Assembly: GCA_016291085.1 (NCBI GenBank)
Contig: JAEEVW010000007.1
Coordinates: 1-64,000 of the forward strand
Direction of reading: 5' to 3'
Source of the DNA: Prevotella sp.
GTDB taxonomy: Bacteria > Bacteroidota > Bacteroidia > Bacteroidales > Bacteroidaceae
Length of the DNA: 64,000 nt
Under the pieces are notes generated by a model that searched no databases, had not been told where the DNA came from, and saw nothing but the letters and a program-made list of their open reading frames with translations. A program made the position numbers and the translations under genes. This document shows, in pieces, positions 16,550 through 26,377 of the stretch. Position 1 is the stretch's first letter, and every line of letters starts with the position of its first letter.

Positions 16550-18583
16550 ATGAAAAGACTCCTTTCCTGTGCTGCCCTCATCGTTGCAGCCTCGCTGGGA
16601 CTGAATGCCCAGAAACCTATGAAAGCCCCCAAGGGTGGAAAACAAATTAGTGACGAACTAATCGGTATTTTCTTTGAAGACATCAGCTCTTCGGCCGATG
16701 GCGGACTCTATGCCGAACTCATTCAGAACGGTTCGTTCGAGTATAGTCCTGCCGAGCGTGACGGTTGGGGAGCAGGTACTGCATGGAAACAGGTGCGTCC
16801 TGGCCATTCACTGGGAACTATGCAGGTTCGTATGGACAACCCGCTGAACGCCAACAATCCCACCTACATGAGACTGCATATAGAACGTGCCAAGGAATAC
16901 TATGATTACAAGGGCTGGAAGGGCTACGGACTGGAGAACGAAGGTTTCGACGGTATCTCGGTGAAAGCCGGTGAGAAATATGACTTCTCGATGTTCCTAC
17001 GTAACATCGGTAGAGCCAAGCAGGTGCGTGTGGCATTGGTAGAGAACCAGCAGGGCTGGCCGCCCCGCGACCCCAAGCTGTTGGCCGAGGCAACGTTTGA
17101 TGTCAATTCGCCCTCTTGGAAGAAGTATGAGGCCGTGCTGACCGCCGACACCACATCGACGAAAGCTACCCTGCAGATTCTGGTGCTTACCGTCGGTGAC
17201 CTGGATATCGATCAGGTATCGCTGATGCCACAGGACACCTATAAGGGACATGGTCTTCGAAAGGACCTCGCTCAGGCTCTGGCCGACCTGCACCCGAAAT
17301 TCATGCGTTTCCCCGGCGGTTGCGTGGTACACGGCGGTGGTGACGGTTTCTGGGACACCTACCGGTGGAAGACCACCATCGGTCCAAAGGAACAGCGCAA
17401 GGGTCTGAAGAACACGTGGGGGTATCACCAGTCGATGGGACTGGGATACTATGAATATTTCCAGTTCTGCGAGGACTTGGGCATGGAACCCCTGCCTATT
17501 CTGCCCTGTGGTGTGTCGTGTCAGGGAACGAATGGCGGTTGGGGCATGTATCCCACACAGGCTCAAGATGCCTGTCCGATGGAAGAGATGGAAGAGTGGG
17601 CCAACGAAGCCCTCGACCTAATAGAATGGGCCAATGGCGACCCCACTACCAGCAAATGGGCCAAGATGCGTGCCGACGCAGGTCATCCGAACCCGTTCAA
17701 CCTGAAGTATCTCGGATTGGGTAACGAAGAGAAGATATCGCCTGAGTTCGAGGAGCGCTTTAAGTATATTTATAATAAGGTAATGGAGAAATACCCCAAT
17801 ATCGTCATTGTAGGTACAGCTGGTCCTGGCTCTCATCCCGGCAACGCAGACTTGGAGAACGGCTGGCGTATCGCTGATGCTGTGGGGATGCCCATCATCG
17901 ACGAGCACTACTATGAGCCCAACGCCTACTTTCTGAGCAGTCGTCAGTACGACTACTACCCACGTGACCGCAAGACAAAGGTCTATCTGGGCGAGTATGC
18001 TGCCAAAGACAAGAAGCTCATCGACGCTTTGGCCGAGGGGCTGTACCTGTTGCACGTCGAGCGCAATGGTGACATTGTGGCTATGACGAGCTACGCTCCC
18101 CTCTTTGCCAAGAAGACCAATACCAACTGGAATCCCGACATGATCTATTTCGACAACGAGCGTCCCTATCTGACCTGTAGCTACTATGTGCAGCAACTGT
18201 TCGGACAATCGAGTGGACAGTACTACTACGGCGACTGCGTGAAGATTGATGATCCCGACGAGGCTCCTCGTTGGAAGGGACTTCCCGAAGGAGAAAAGAG
18301 TGGTTTCCTGCAGGGACAGAGCGTTGTGCTGAACGTAAAGACCCGCAAGCTGTATGTGAAGTTGGTGAACGCTGGTGCTGAGGCCAAGAAGGCAAACATT
18401 GACCTAAGCCGCTTCGGCATCAAGAAAACTGCCGTTAAGACCGTGCTTACAGGTAATGCCAACGACGAGAACAATTACGAGGCTCAGCCTATTGCTCCAA
18501 AGACGGAAACCATCAAGGCCCAGAAGAAGTTCACCCTCGACCTGGCTCCTTACACCATGATTATGTTGGAGTACAGCCTTTGA
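16550..18583 (+). CDS. GH51 alpha-L-arabinofuranosidase
   Basis: A 677-residue secreted GH51 enzyme that removes arabinofuranosyl side chains from arabinoxylan or arabinan. Signal peptide ends at SLGLNAQ. The N-terminal ISDELIGIFFEDISSSADGGLYAELIQNGSFE is diagnostic. A carbohydrate-binding-like insert (about 90-230) is followed by the barrel. Acid/base Glu is in YLGLGNEEK and the probable nucleophile in VYLGEYAAK. A C-terminal beta domain ends in MIMLEYSL. It lacks the secretion tail seen in neighbouring endo-enzymes, so a periplasmic place is likely. First gene of an operon with GH43 and GH10. Confidence 0.93.
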   Translation: MKRLLSCAALIVAASLGLNAQKPMKAPKGGKQISDELIGIFFEDISSSADGGLYAELIQNGSFEYSPAERDGWGAGTAWKQVRPGHSLGTMQVRMDNPLNANNPTYMRLHIERAKEYYDYKGWKGYGLENEGFDGISVKAGEKYDFSMFLRNIGRAKQVRVALVENQQGWPPRDPKLLAEATFDVNSPSWKKYEAVLTADTTSTKATLQILVLTVGDLDIDQVSLMPQDTYKGHGLRKDLAQALADLHPKFMRFPGGCVVHGGGDGFWDTYRWKTTIGPKEQRKGLKNTWGYHQSMGLGYYEYFQFCEDLGMEPLPILPCGVSCQGTNGGWGMYPTQAQDACPMEEMEEWANEALDLIEWANGDPTTSKWAKMRADAGHPNPFNLKYLGLGNEEKISPEFEERFKYIYNKVMEKYPNIVIVGTAGPGSHPGNADLENGWRIADAVGMPIIDEHYYEPNAYFLSSRQYDYYPRDRKTKVYLGEYAAKDKKLIDALAEGLYLLHVERNGDIVAMTSYAPLFAKKTNTNWNPDMIYFDNERPYLTCSYYVQQLFGQSSGQYYYGDCVKIDDPDEAPRWKGLPEGEKSGFLQGQSVVLNVKTRKLYVKLVNAGAEAKKANIDLSRFGIKKTAVKTVLTGNANDENNYEAQPIAPKTETIKAQKKFTLDLAPYTMIMLEYSL

Positions 18584-18584
18584 T

Positions 18585-18626
18585 AGTTGATATTTTATAG
18601 TTGAAAGATTAGAGATAAGAGTGAAG
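18585..18626. repeat. phased heptamer array between GH51 and GH43
   Basis: Six 7-bp units (AGTTGAT, ATTTTAT, AGTTGAA, AGATTAG, AGATAAG, AGTGAAG) fill the whole gap from just after the GH51 stop to one base before the GH43 ATG. Confidence 0.75.
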
Positions 18627-18627
18627 A

Positions 18628-20679
18628 ATGAAACGCTGGAGTTTATTATTTTATATTTTATCTTTTATTTCTGGCAGCATTGCTGCGCAGAACCCCTATC
18701 TCCCGTTGTGGGAACACCTGCCCGACGGTGAACCACGCGTGTTTGAAGACCCCGATCAGCCCGGCAAGTTCCGTGCCTATATCATTGGTTCGCACGATGT
18801 GACCTATACCGCCTATTGCGGTCCTGATATCCGCATGTGGTCAGCACCCGTAGAAGATCTGAGTCAGTGGCGCGACGAGGGTCCCATCTTTACGTGGTTC
18901 GTACAGGGCCAATGGGACACCATGTTTGCTCCCGACCTCGTAGAGACTGTCGATAAGGCAACAGGTAAGAAAACCTATTGGCTCTATCCACACAGCCGTG
19001 GCTGGCGCCGTGTACCGATGGTGTGTAAGGGCGACCGTCCCAATGGTCCATTCACACCTGTCAACTTGACGGAGGACGGCACACAGTGTCTTCCCGGATC
19101 ACTCATCGATTTCGACCCCTCAGTGTTCATCGAGCCTGTTACCAACAAGAAGGACAAGGACTTTGACAAGGGCTATCGAGCCTATGTGTTCTATGGCTTC
19201 CAGCATTCTACGGCTTGCGAACTCGATCAGAACACGATGTATTCGAAGCGCGAAGATACCGAACTCATTGACCCGTTCATTCCTGCCAGCAGTCGCGACG
19301 GTAAGTTGTTAGACAAGCCAGGTAGCGAGTATAAGGCCCTCTATCAGGGACAGAACCCGCTGGACTTCAACTTCTTCGAGGCGTCGAGCATCCGTCAGGT
19401 AGGCAACAAATACGTGATGGTGTTCTCGGGTTACTCTGGTAAGGAGTATGGTTTGGGGAATACCAACAGCGCCCTGCGCTATGCCTTCGGCGACTCACCC
19501 CTAGGTCCTTGGCGCTCGGGTGGCGTACTGGTAGACTCACGTGGTGTGGTTGCCGGCGAGGACGGTGGCAAATTGATTGAGACCAATGCTGCTCACAACA
19601 CCCACGGCTCGTTGCAGGAAATCAACGGCCAGTGGTATGTGTTCTATCATCGTCCTCCCCGTGGTTTCGGTAATGCCCGTCAGCCAATGGTGGCTCCCGT
19701 GAAGATTACGTGGGACAAGAAACCCGTGGCCAAGGGCGGTGTAGTGAAGATTACCGCCTACGACCCCTATACGAAGGATAATGTGTGGACGGCAAAGGCA
19801 GCTGACGGCAACGAATATACCGGTGCCGAGGTAACCAGCGAAGGCTTTCAGATTTTCGGTCTGCCACCTTATAACTATTATAGTGCAGGGCTCGCCTGTT
19901 TCATGTATGGTCCGAATAGTGGCCAGTATATGCAGGACAACCACGACGTATGGAATAACTCGATGGATCTGGCCGGCATTCAAAACGGCGGTATCATTGG
20001 TTTCAAGTACTTTGGCTTTGGCGGTCTGGCTCAGGACACCAAGGGATGTAAGGCCTTCGAGGGTATCAAGAAGGGCGACAACCCCCATCTGTACCTGAAC
20101 CTGACCTACAGCGGTAAGGGTGCCTTTAAGATTCATGTCAAGCTGGATGATCCCTGGAAGGGTAAAGAGCTCGGTGTCATCTTTATAGGCGATAAGACTC
20201 CTACCAATCAGGCGGTTACAGTTTCCCATTTGGTTCCTTACGTGGAAGGACTGACAGGTAAGCACGCCATCTACCTCGTGGTCGAGGGTCCAGAGGTGCA
20301 GCAGTCCGAGCAGCAGCGTCCGCAGTGGGGGCGTCGTCCGCAAGGGCCCCAGCGTCCGCAGGGCTTGTTCGACCTCCACGGCATTGGCTTCACCAAGACT
20401 GATGCCAAGCCGGTTCCCTTTGTTCCTGAGGTCACCATCACTGTTGATGGTCAGAAGCTGAACATCCCGGTACAACCCATCATGTCGACCAATGCCAACG
20501 GCTATACGGAGTGCAACCACTATCAACTCTATGCACCGCTGAAGGCTGGTGCCAAGGTGGAGGCCACCTGCGAGAAGGCTCCCCAAGCTGTGAAGTTCGA
20601 CATCAGTCCCGTCGTTGCTGGCCGTGCTACAGTAAAAGCCACCTACAAGGGTAAGGAGAAGTTTTTCCTGATTAATTAA
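18628..20679 (+). CDS. GH43 family glycosidase with C-terminal accessory domains
   Basis: A 683-residue secreted five-bladed propeller hydrolase. Signal peptide ends at SGSIAAQ. Catalytic-type acids lie in GEPRVFEDPD, DFDPSVFIE and NFFEASSIRQ. The catalytic domain covers about 20-360; a CBM6-like region (YNYYSAGLACFMYGPN...) and a beta domain follow to the end. A Gln/Arg/Pro-rich linker near residues 555-575 separates them. No secretion tail. Expected exo-activity on xylosyl or arabinosyl ends; GH43 subfamily not assigned. Confidence 0.85.
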   Translation: MKRWSLLFYILSFISGSIAAQNPYLPLWEHLPDGEPRVFEDPDQPGKFRAYIIGSHDVTYTAYCGPDIRMWSAPVEDLSQWRDEGPIFTWFVQGQWDTMFAPDLVETVDKATGKKTYWLYPHSRGWRRVPMVCKGDRPNGPFTPVNLTEDGTQCLPGSLIDFDPSVFIEPVTNKKDKDFDKGYRAYVFYGFQHSTACELDQNTMYSKREDTELIDPFIPASSRDGKLLDKPGSEYKALYQGQNPLDFNFFEASSIRQVGNKYVMVFSGYSGKEYGLGNTNSALRYAFGDSPLGPWRSGGVLVDSRGVVAGEDGGKLIETNAAHNTHGSLQEINGQWYVFYHRPPRGFGNARQPMVAPVKITWDKKPVAKGGVVKITAYDPYTKDNVWTAKAADGNEYTGAEVTSEGFQIFGLPPYNYYSAGLACFMYGPNSGQYMQDNHDVWNNSMDLAGIQNGGIIGFKYFGFGGLAQDTKGCKAFEGIKKGDNPHLYLNLTYSGKGAFKIHVKLDDPWKGKELGVIFIGDKTPTNQAVTVSHLVPYVEGLTGKHAIYLVVEGPEVQQSEQQRPQWGRRPQGPQRPQGLFDLHGIGFTKTDAKPVPFVPEVTITVDGQKLNIPVQPIMSTNANGYTECNHYQLYAPLKAGAKVEATCEKAPQAVKFDISPVVAGRATVKATYKGKEKFFLIN

Positions 20680-20721
20680 GCAATCATGTATTATTTTATA
20701 AAAAGAGTTTTTACCAAGACT

Positions 20722-22971
20722 ATGCAAAGAAGAATCAAAATCTGTCTGTTGCTGGCGGCTATATTGTTGCCTGCAACATCTTTTGCCCAGCTGTCGAGCA
20801 ATCCCGACAAGTTTATGGGTAACATCACTACCGGTAACAGTAACATGGATTTCAACGGGTTCAAATTCTCCGACTATTGGAATCAAGTGACACCAGAGAA
20901 CGCCACCAAATGGGAAAGTGTTGAAGGCACTCGCGGACAGTACAACTGGGGTGGCGCTGACAATGCATACACTTATGCAAAGAGCCACAACTTCCCCTTT
21001 AAGTTCCATTGTTTTGTTTGGGGTTCACAATTTCCAAAATGGATCAAGGATCTCTCCCCATCTGAACGCTATAAAGCGATTGGAGAATGGATGGATGCCG
21101 CTAAGAACCACTATCCCGATTTACAGTTGATTGACGTAGTGAACGAGGCTATGAATGGTCATCAAGGCGACACTTATTTGATGCAAGAAGCCTTAGGAGG
21201 TAATGGAAAAACTGGCTACGACTGGCTGATTAAAGCCTTCGAAATGGCTCATGAGCGCTGGCCGGATGCCATTCTTATTTATAACGACTATAATGTATTG
21301 CAGTGGGGAGTCAATGAGTTTATTGGCTTGGTAGGAACCTTGCGTGATGCTGGTGCACCCATTGACGCTTATGGCTGTCAAGCGCATCATTTCACTCTAA
21401 ACAACTGCTCACAGAGTACCCTTAAGAATAACCTATCCACTATTCAGAATGGGTTGAAGATGCCTATGTATATTACGGAATACGATATCAGTTTTGCAAA
21501 CGATGCCGATCAGGAAAAGAGATACAAGGAACAAATTCCATTGTTTTGGGAGGCTGACTACTGTGCCGGCATCACCCTTTGGGGCTGGTTCGTTGGTAAT
21601 ACATGGGCAGACAACACAGGCCTTATCAAGAACGGTCAGGAACGTTCAGCCCTGAAATGGTTACGTGAGTATATGGCTACTGATGCTGCCAAGAACGCCA
21701 AGAGTCCCTACCCCGGTATGAAGAAAGAGGCCTCTATCTTTATCCGTCCTACAGCCTTGAAGGTGGCAAAAGGCGATGTGCTTCCCATCTATGTACGTGC
21801 CAGCATGGCTACCAAGACCATCGAAAAGGTAGACCTCTATGTTGGTAGTGAACTAATTGCAACCATGACCGAGGCTCCCTATCTTGCTGAATATACAGCA
21901 ACAACTTCTGGCTATAAGGACCTGAAGGCTGTTGTGACTACCACTGACGGTTCTACCTATGAGCGTTATGGACGTTTCCAGGTACTCTCAAGCACAACCA
22001 AACGTGAGCCTTATAATGATATTGTGCCCCAATTGCCTGGTACTATCAATGCAGGAGAGTTTGATAATGGTGCTTCTAGTGTATCTTATTCTGGTGTATC
22101 AACTACTGTATACAAGTCACGAGACAAGTTTAGCACAACAGCTACTCAAACCGGTGCTTGGATGGAATATACTGTTGATGTAACAGAGGATGGTCTCTAT
22201 ACTTTAGAAGCAGAAGTGGCTTCTACAAAAGAAGATGGTAGCTTCCACTTGGCAGAGTATACGTTCGATAATCTTAAATTCCTAACCGAATTCACTACAG
22301 TTCCTAAGACTGGTAGCGCAAATGAGTTCCAGATCCTGCGGTGCCCTGTTACAGAGTATCTGACTGCCGGACGTCACGTGCTGACACTGCTTGTTGATAA
22401 TGGTGGTTTCTATATAAAAAATCTAAAGTTCAACCTTCTGCCTACCTTTAATCTGCCTGGAACTGTTGAGGCTGAAGACATGGTAAAGAGCGAGGGTGGT
22501 AACATTATATCAATCCCTAATGGCTTTGCACTGGGCAATCTCACCACCAACAACTGGGCTGAATATTCAGTAAATGTTACTCAGGCTGGCAAGTATTCTT
22601 ATGAGGCGACTGTCTCTTCAGATGTTGCAGGTACTAAATTCAACATGTACTTGATTGATGCAAAAGGTGATTCAAAGAGTCTGGGAATGGTGAAGGTGCC
22701 AAATACAGGTAGTAAGGATGTCTATCAGGCAAAGGCTGGAAATATCAGGGAAAACTTTAGCGAAGGATTGCTTACCCTGCGTATTGTTGCTACTGGTGGT
22801 AATTGCAACATCGATAACATCAAGTTTACCTGCACAGAACCTGCTGGCATCAGCGATGTCATGAACGACAATACTTCTGATGCGCCTGCCTATAATCTCA
22901 TGGGTGTTCCCGTTAATGCCAATTATCGTGGCATCGTGATTAAGAATGGGAGAAAAGTGGTGGTTAAGTAA
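20722..22971 (+). CDS. GH10 endo-beta-1,4-xylanase with CBM6-like modules and sorting tail
   Basis: A modular xylanase. The start at 20722 (MQRRIKICLLLAAILLP) gives a normal signal peptide; an upstream in-frame ATG (20686) would add 12 residues. The GH10 barrel covers about 25-330 with acid/base Glu in IDVVNEAMNG and nucleophile Glu in YITEYDIS; WGWFVGNTW is the usual C-terminal loop. Then an Ig-like domain (about 345-435), two CBM6-like modules (about 445-555 and 565-720) and a tail (YNLMGVPV...GIVIKNGRKVVVK) like type IX sorting signals. It cuts the xylan backbone, probably at the cell surface. Third gene of the operon. Confidence 0.93.
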   Translation: MQRRIKICLLLAAILLPATSFAQLSSNPDKFMGNITTGNSNMDFNGFKFSDYWNQVTPENATKWESVEGTRGQYNWGGADNAYTYAKSHNFPFKFHCFVWGSQFPKWIKDLSPSERYKAIGEWMDAAKNHYPDLQLIDVVNEAMNGHQGDTYLMQEALGGNGKTGYDWLIKAFEMAHERWPDAILIYNDYNVLQWGVNEFIGLVGTLRDAGAPIDAYGCQAHHFTLNNCSQSTLKNNLSTIQNGLKMPMYITEYDISFANDADQEKRYKEQIPLFWEADYCAGITLWGWFVGNTWADNTGLIKNGQERSALKWLREYMATDAAKNAKSPYPGMKKEASIFIRPTALKVAKGDVLPIYVRASMATKTIEKVDLYVGSELIATMTEAPYLAEYTATTSGYKDLKAVVTTTDGSTYERYGRFQVLSSTTKREPYNDIVPQLPGTINAGEFDNGASSVSYSGVSTTVYKSRDKFSTTATQTGAWMEYTVDVTEDGLYTLEAEVASTKEDGSFHLAEYTFDNLKFLTEFTTVPKTGSANEFQILRCPVTEYLTAGRHVLTLLVDNGGFYIKNLKFNLLPTFNLPGTVEAEDMVKSEGGNIISIPNGFALGNLTTNNWAEYSVNVTQAGKYSYEATVSSDVAGTKFNMYLIDAKGDSKSLGMVKVPNTGSKDVYQAKAGNIRENFSEGLLTLRIVATGGNCNIDNIKFTCTEPAGISDVMNDNTSDAPAYNLMGVPVNANYRGIVIKNGRKVVVK

Positions 22972-23010
22972 TAACCGACACATTTGAACAAACCTTTTTA
23001 AACCTAACTC

Positions 23011-23047
23011 TCCCTCGTCCAAAGATGTGTGTACGAGGGGGATTTTT
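23011..23047 (+). terminator. terminator after GH10
   Basis: TCCCTCGT pairs with ACGAGGGG around a 14-nt loop, followed by GATTTTT. Confidence 0.75.
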
Positions 23048-23111
23048 GCATTATGACACACTGTCGAAAGTTTATGTAACATATAAAGTGTAATATTTAC
23101 ATTATTTTATG

Positions 23112-23119
23112 TATCTTTG
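23112..23119 (+). promoter_or_regulatory. -7 box of the esterase gene
   Basis: TATCTTTG, 33 bp upstream of the start codon; no -33 TTTG. Confidence 0.5.
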
Positions 23120-23152
23120 CACCCGAAATTATAAATAACTGATATTACGTAT

Positions 23153-24658
23153 ATGAGAAATCTTTTACTTACATGTGTTTTAATTTTGTGCTGTGCTCTT
23201 GGAGCACAGGCAGAAGTAGACCCCAATTTCCACGTCTACATTTGTTTTGGGCAATCGAACATGGAGGGTAATGCCGATTGGGATAATCAGATTGACGGTA
23301 ACGTTGACGAGCGCTTTCAGATGCTGGCAACCTGCAACTTCAACAGTCCCAAGCGTACATTGGGCAATTGGTATGTAGCCAAGTGTCCTATCGTCAGTCC
23401 AGTAGGAAAACTGGGACCCTCAGACTATTTTGGCCGTACGATGGTCGCTAACCTGCCCAACCACAAAATTGGTGTCATTGCTGTCGCTATGGGCGGTAGT
23501 CCTATTGAGATGTTCGACAAGGACAAGTACCTGAAGAAATATCAAGACAACTACAACGAGTGGTGGGCTCAGATTGCAAGAAACTACTACGGTGAGAATC
23601 CTTATGGCCGTATTATTGAGATGGCTAAGAAAGCCCAGGAAGTAGGTGTCATCAAGGGCATCCTATTGCATCAGGGCTGCTCAAACTGTGGTGACCCCAA
23701 CTGGCCGAACATGGTGAAAAAGATTTATGAAGACATGCTGAAAGATTTGGGTTTGAAGGCAGCCGACGTGCCTTTGTTTGTTGGAGAGGTTGAATATAAA
23801 GGCGATGCTCCTCAAAGTGGCGGCTGTGAAGGTCATAACGTACAGGTTGACCGCATGCCGAGTGTGGTTCCCACATCTTACGTAGTATCTGCTAAAGGCC
23901 TACCCGGCAATGGTAAGGATCCCTGGCATTTCTCGGCTGCGGGCTATCGTGTTTTTGGCAAGCGCTATGCTCAGAAGGCACTGAGAGTAATCTATGATAT
24001 TGATCCGGAATATGAGGATCCGTATATTCCCACGACTGAAAAAGAACCAGACCAGCGTTTCACAGCATTGACAGAAGCCAGTGGTAACAATTTCGCCATT
24101 GTCAACGAGGCTGAGGGTAAGGCTTTCTATTGCACTTTCGGAAATCATTTAGTTGAAGCCGATTACAAGACTGCGTTTAAAGAGTCTCATTCAAGCTATC
24201 TCTTTAGGTTGCAGAAAAGCAGTGGCGGCTTCCGTCTGCGCCTCATAACACCTGAAGGTAGTTATTATCAGGTGAACGGTGCTGACGCCTATCTGAACAC
24301 GCAGGTTGTTGATGGCAATTGTTGCTTTGTCGGTGGATTAAACAACCAGAATGGTGAGGACCTTGCAAAGGGTGCTGTATGGAAAATGGAGTATGTTGAT
24401 GGCAAGGGTTTCTCTATCATGAATGTAGGTACGGGTAAATATCTGAAGGATGCCTCACATCCCGCAATGTTCGATGAACCTACCTACTTCACTTTCTGCA
24501 CACTGAAGGAAGCAGAACCTACGGGTATTGAGGAAGTGAAGGCTGTCAAGGAATTCAAGGATAACAACTGGTATTCATTAGACGGACGCAAGGTCAACCC
24601 CGAGAACCTGCGCCCTGGGCTCTATATCAACAAAGGTAGAAAGATTGTAATCAAGTAG
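23153..24658 (+). CDS. SGNH/SASA-domain carbohydrate esterase (CE6-like acetylxylan esterase) with sorting tail
   Basis: A 501-residue secreted esterase. Signal peptide ends at CALGAQAE. The nucleophile Ser is in CFGQSNMEGN, an oxyanion Gly in AMGGSPIEMF, ILLHQGCSN forms the third block, and the Asp-His pair is in KDPWHFSAAGYRV. Residues about 300-465 look like a beta-trefoil or RICIN-like binding domain. The tail WYSLDGRKV...GLYINKGRKIVIK suggests type IX export. Expected to strip acetyl groups from xylan, complementing GH10. It has its own promoter. Family CE6 versus sialate esterase is inferred from context. Confidence 0.85.
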   Translation: MRNLLLTCVLILCCALGAQAEVDPNFHVYICFGQSNMEGNADWDNQIDGNVDERFQMLATCNFNSPKRTLGNWYVAKCPIVSPVGKLGPSDYFGRTMVANLPNHKIGVIAVAMGGSPIEMFDKDKYLKKYQDNYNEWWAQIARNYYGENPYGRIIEMAKKAQEVGVIKGILLHQGCSNCGDPNWPNMVKKIYEDMLKDLGLKAADVPLFVGEVEYKGDAPQSGGCEGHNVQVDRMPSVVPTSYVVSAKGLPGNGKDPWHFSAAGYRVFGKRYAQKALRVIYDIDPEYEDPYIPTTEKEPDQRFTALTEASGNNFAIVNEAEGKAFYCTFGNHLVEADYKTAFKESHSSYLFRLQKSSGGFRLRLITPEGSYYQVNGADAYLNTQVVDGNCCFVGGLNNQNGEDLAKGAVWKMEYVDGKGFSIMNVGTGKYLKDASHPAMFDEPTYFTFCTLKEAEPTGIEEVKAVKEFKDNNWYSLDGRKVNPENLRPGLYINKGRKIVIK

Positions 24659-24668
24659 ACTGGAAGTC

Positions 24669-24702
24669 TTGGTGAATAGGGCAAGCGGCCCTATTTCACC
24701 AA
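24669..24702. terminator. bidirectional terminator between esterase and HerA-like genes
   Basis: TTGGTGAATAGGGC and GCCCTATTTCACCAA pair with one bulge around a 5-nt loop. The right arm is also the last codons of the convergent ATPase gene. Confidence 0.65.
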
Positions 24703-26280
24703 ATTTCCAAGAATGTCACGAGTGAGCTCCTTCGTAATGGTACGGGTAGCTGCACTCGTGGCATTTTTTGCTACCCTGCCAGTAGTCGAGGTCTTCGACT
24801 TTGTTTTCTTACCGGTCACCTTGTCGCTGACATAAGTGCCAAGGATGGTTGCCAGTGTCGAGGTAATAGCAGTCAACACGGCCTTCAACACCTTCGACAT
24901 CATGCCGGGCTTTTTCTTCTCTTCCTTCTCTGCTTTACCGGCAGCCTTAGCTTCTTCAACGGCAGCAGCCTCTTCCTCTTGAAGTGCCAGCTGCTGTTCA
25001 GCCTCGGCCATCAGCACCTCAAAGGCACTCTCACGATCAATCGGGGTGTCATATTTACCATAGATACGACTCTGTTTGATGATATCCAGACGTTGTCCTT
25101 CCGTCACGGCTCCAATCTGGCTGAGGGGGAACAGAATTTTAGCTCTCTCAACCACGCTGGGAGCACCTTTCTCATCAAGGAATGAGACGAGAGCCTCACC
25201 TGTCTCCAGATTCATGATGGCCTCATCGGTCTTGAAGGCGGGATTGGCCCGGAAGGTATCTGCAGCGGTCTTCACAGCCTTCTGGTCCTTCGGTGTATAG
25301 GCACGCAGGGCATGCTGCACGCGGTTACCCAACTGTCCGAGGATATTTTCAGGAATATCGGTCGGACTCTGCGTGATGAAGTAAATGCCCACGCCTTTCG
25401 AACGAATCAGTCGAATCACCTGTTCAATCTTATCAAGCAGAGCCTTGCTGGTGTCCGCAAACAGCATGTGGGCCTCGTCGAAGAAGAACACGAGTTTAGG
25501 TTGTGGCAGATCTCCCACCTCAGGCAAGGTAGAGTACAATTCACTCATCAGCCACAACAGGAACGATGAATAGAGTTTGGGCTGTAACATCAGTTTGTCT
25601 GCTGCCAGCACGTTCATCACACCTTTACCACCTTCCGTCTGCATCAGGTCGTATATATCGAAAGACGGTTCTCCAAAGAACTTGTCGGCACCCTGACTTT
25701 CCAACTGTAAGAGGGCACGCTGGATGGCACCGATGGTTGGTGTTGATATATTGCCGTACTTCGTGGTGTACTCCCTGGCATGCTGCGACACCCAGTCGAG
25801 CATGGAACGAAGGTCCTTCAAATCGATAAGGAGCAGTCCGCGCTCGTCAGCAATACGGAACACGATGTTCAGCACACCGTCCTGCGTCTCGTTCAACTGC
25901 ATCAGACGACTGAGCAGTTGCGGGCCCATCTGACTGATAGTGGCACGCATAGGATGCCCCTGCTCACCGAAAACGTCGAAGAAACGTACAGGACAGGCTT
26001 GAAACTCAGGATTCTCGATACCGAACTCGGGCAGGCGCTTCTCGATGAAGCCACTCATCTTACCCACCTGTGAAATACCACTCAGGTCACCCTTCATATC
26101 AGCCATGAAACAAGGTACGCCAGCCTGACAGAAAGTCTCCGCCATCACCTGCAGCGTCACCGTTTTTCCTGTTCCTGTGGCACCTGCTATCAGTCCATGA
26201 CGATTAGCCATCTTACCTGTAATACTCAGCGCACCATTGGCGCAATGGGCAATGTAATACCCGCGTTCTTTGTCGTACAT
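24691..26280 (-). CDS. HerA-like/DUF853 (YjgR-family) ATPase
   Basis: A 529-residue P-loop ATPase. Walker [13 protein letters not shown] near residue 34, Walker B region [13 protein letters not shown], and the arginine-finger region [14 protein letters not shown]. The C-terminal 100 residues are Glu/Ala/Lys-rich then Thr/Ser-rich, ending [10 protein letters not shown] as in YjgR proteins. Family members are hexameric DNA-translocase-like ATPases of unclear role. It splits the carbohydrate island and looks unrelated to it. Promoter -7 box at 26308-26315. Confidence 0.88.
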   Translation of the reverse strand: MYDKERGYYIAHCANGALSITGKMANRHGLIAGATGTGKTVTLQVMAETFCQAGVPCFMADMKGDLSGISQVGKMSGFIEKRLPEFGIENPEFQACPVRFFDVFGEQGHPMRATISQMGPQLLSRLMQLNETQDGVLNIVFRIADERGLLLIDLKDLRSMLDWVSQHAREYTTKYGNISTPTIGAIQRALLQLESQGADKFFGEPSFDIYDLMQTEGGKGVMNVLAADKLMLQPKLYSSFLLWLMSELYSTLPEVGDLPQPKLVFFFDEAHMLFADTSKALLDKIEQVIRLIRSKGVGIYFITQSPTDIPENILGQLGNRVQHALRAYTPKDQKAVKTAADTFRANPAFKTDEAIMNLETGEALVSFLDEKGAPSVVERAKILFPLSQIGAVTEGQRLDIIKQSRIYGKYDTPIDRESAFEVLMAEAEQQLALQEEEAAAVEEAKAAGKAEKEEKKKPGMMSKVLKAVLTAITSTLATILGTYVSDKVTGKKTKSKTSTTGRVAKNATSAATRTITKELTRDILGNLVK

Positions 26281-26307
26281 AACAATAGTATTTTAGTTAT
26301 TTTTCCG

Positions 26308-26315
26308 CAAAGATA
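26308..26315 (-). promoter_or_regulatory. -7 box of the HerA-like gene
   Basis: TATCTTTG on the minus strand, 27 bp upstream of the start. Confidence 0.5.
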
Positions 26316-26338
26316 CGAAAAAGTTTTCATTATCGTCC

Positions 26339-26366
26339 CTCAACTCTCAACTTTTTTGTACTTTTG
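26339..26366 (+). promoter_or_regulatory. promoter region of the BASS-type transporter with two heptamer units
   Basis: Two copies of CTCAACT (26339-26352) are followed by a TACTTTTG -7 box (26359-26366); the start codon is only 12 bp further, giving a short leader. Confidence 0.5.
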
Positions 26367-26377
26367 CACCCAGAAAT

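Noticed and set aside
19537..21009. A 490-codon open frame on the minus strand across the GH43/GH10 junction
   Set aside because: It is antisense to two clear glycosidases; it has no promoter box, no signal and low-complexity His/Leu/Val composition typical of a shadow frame.
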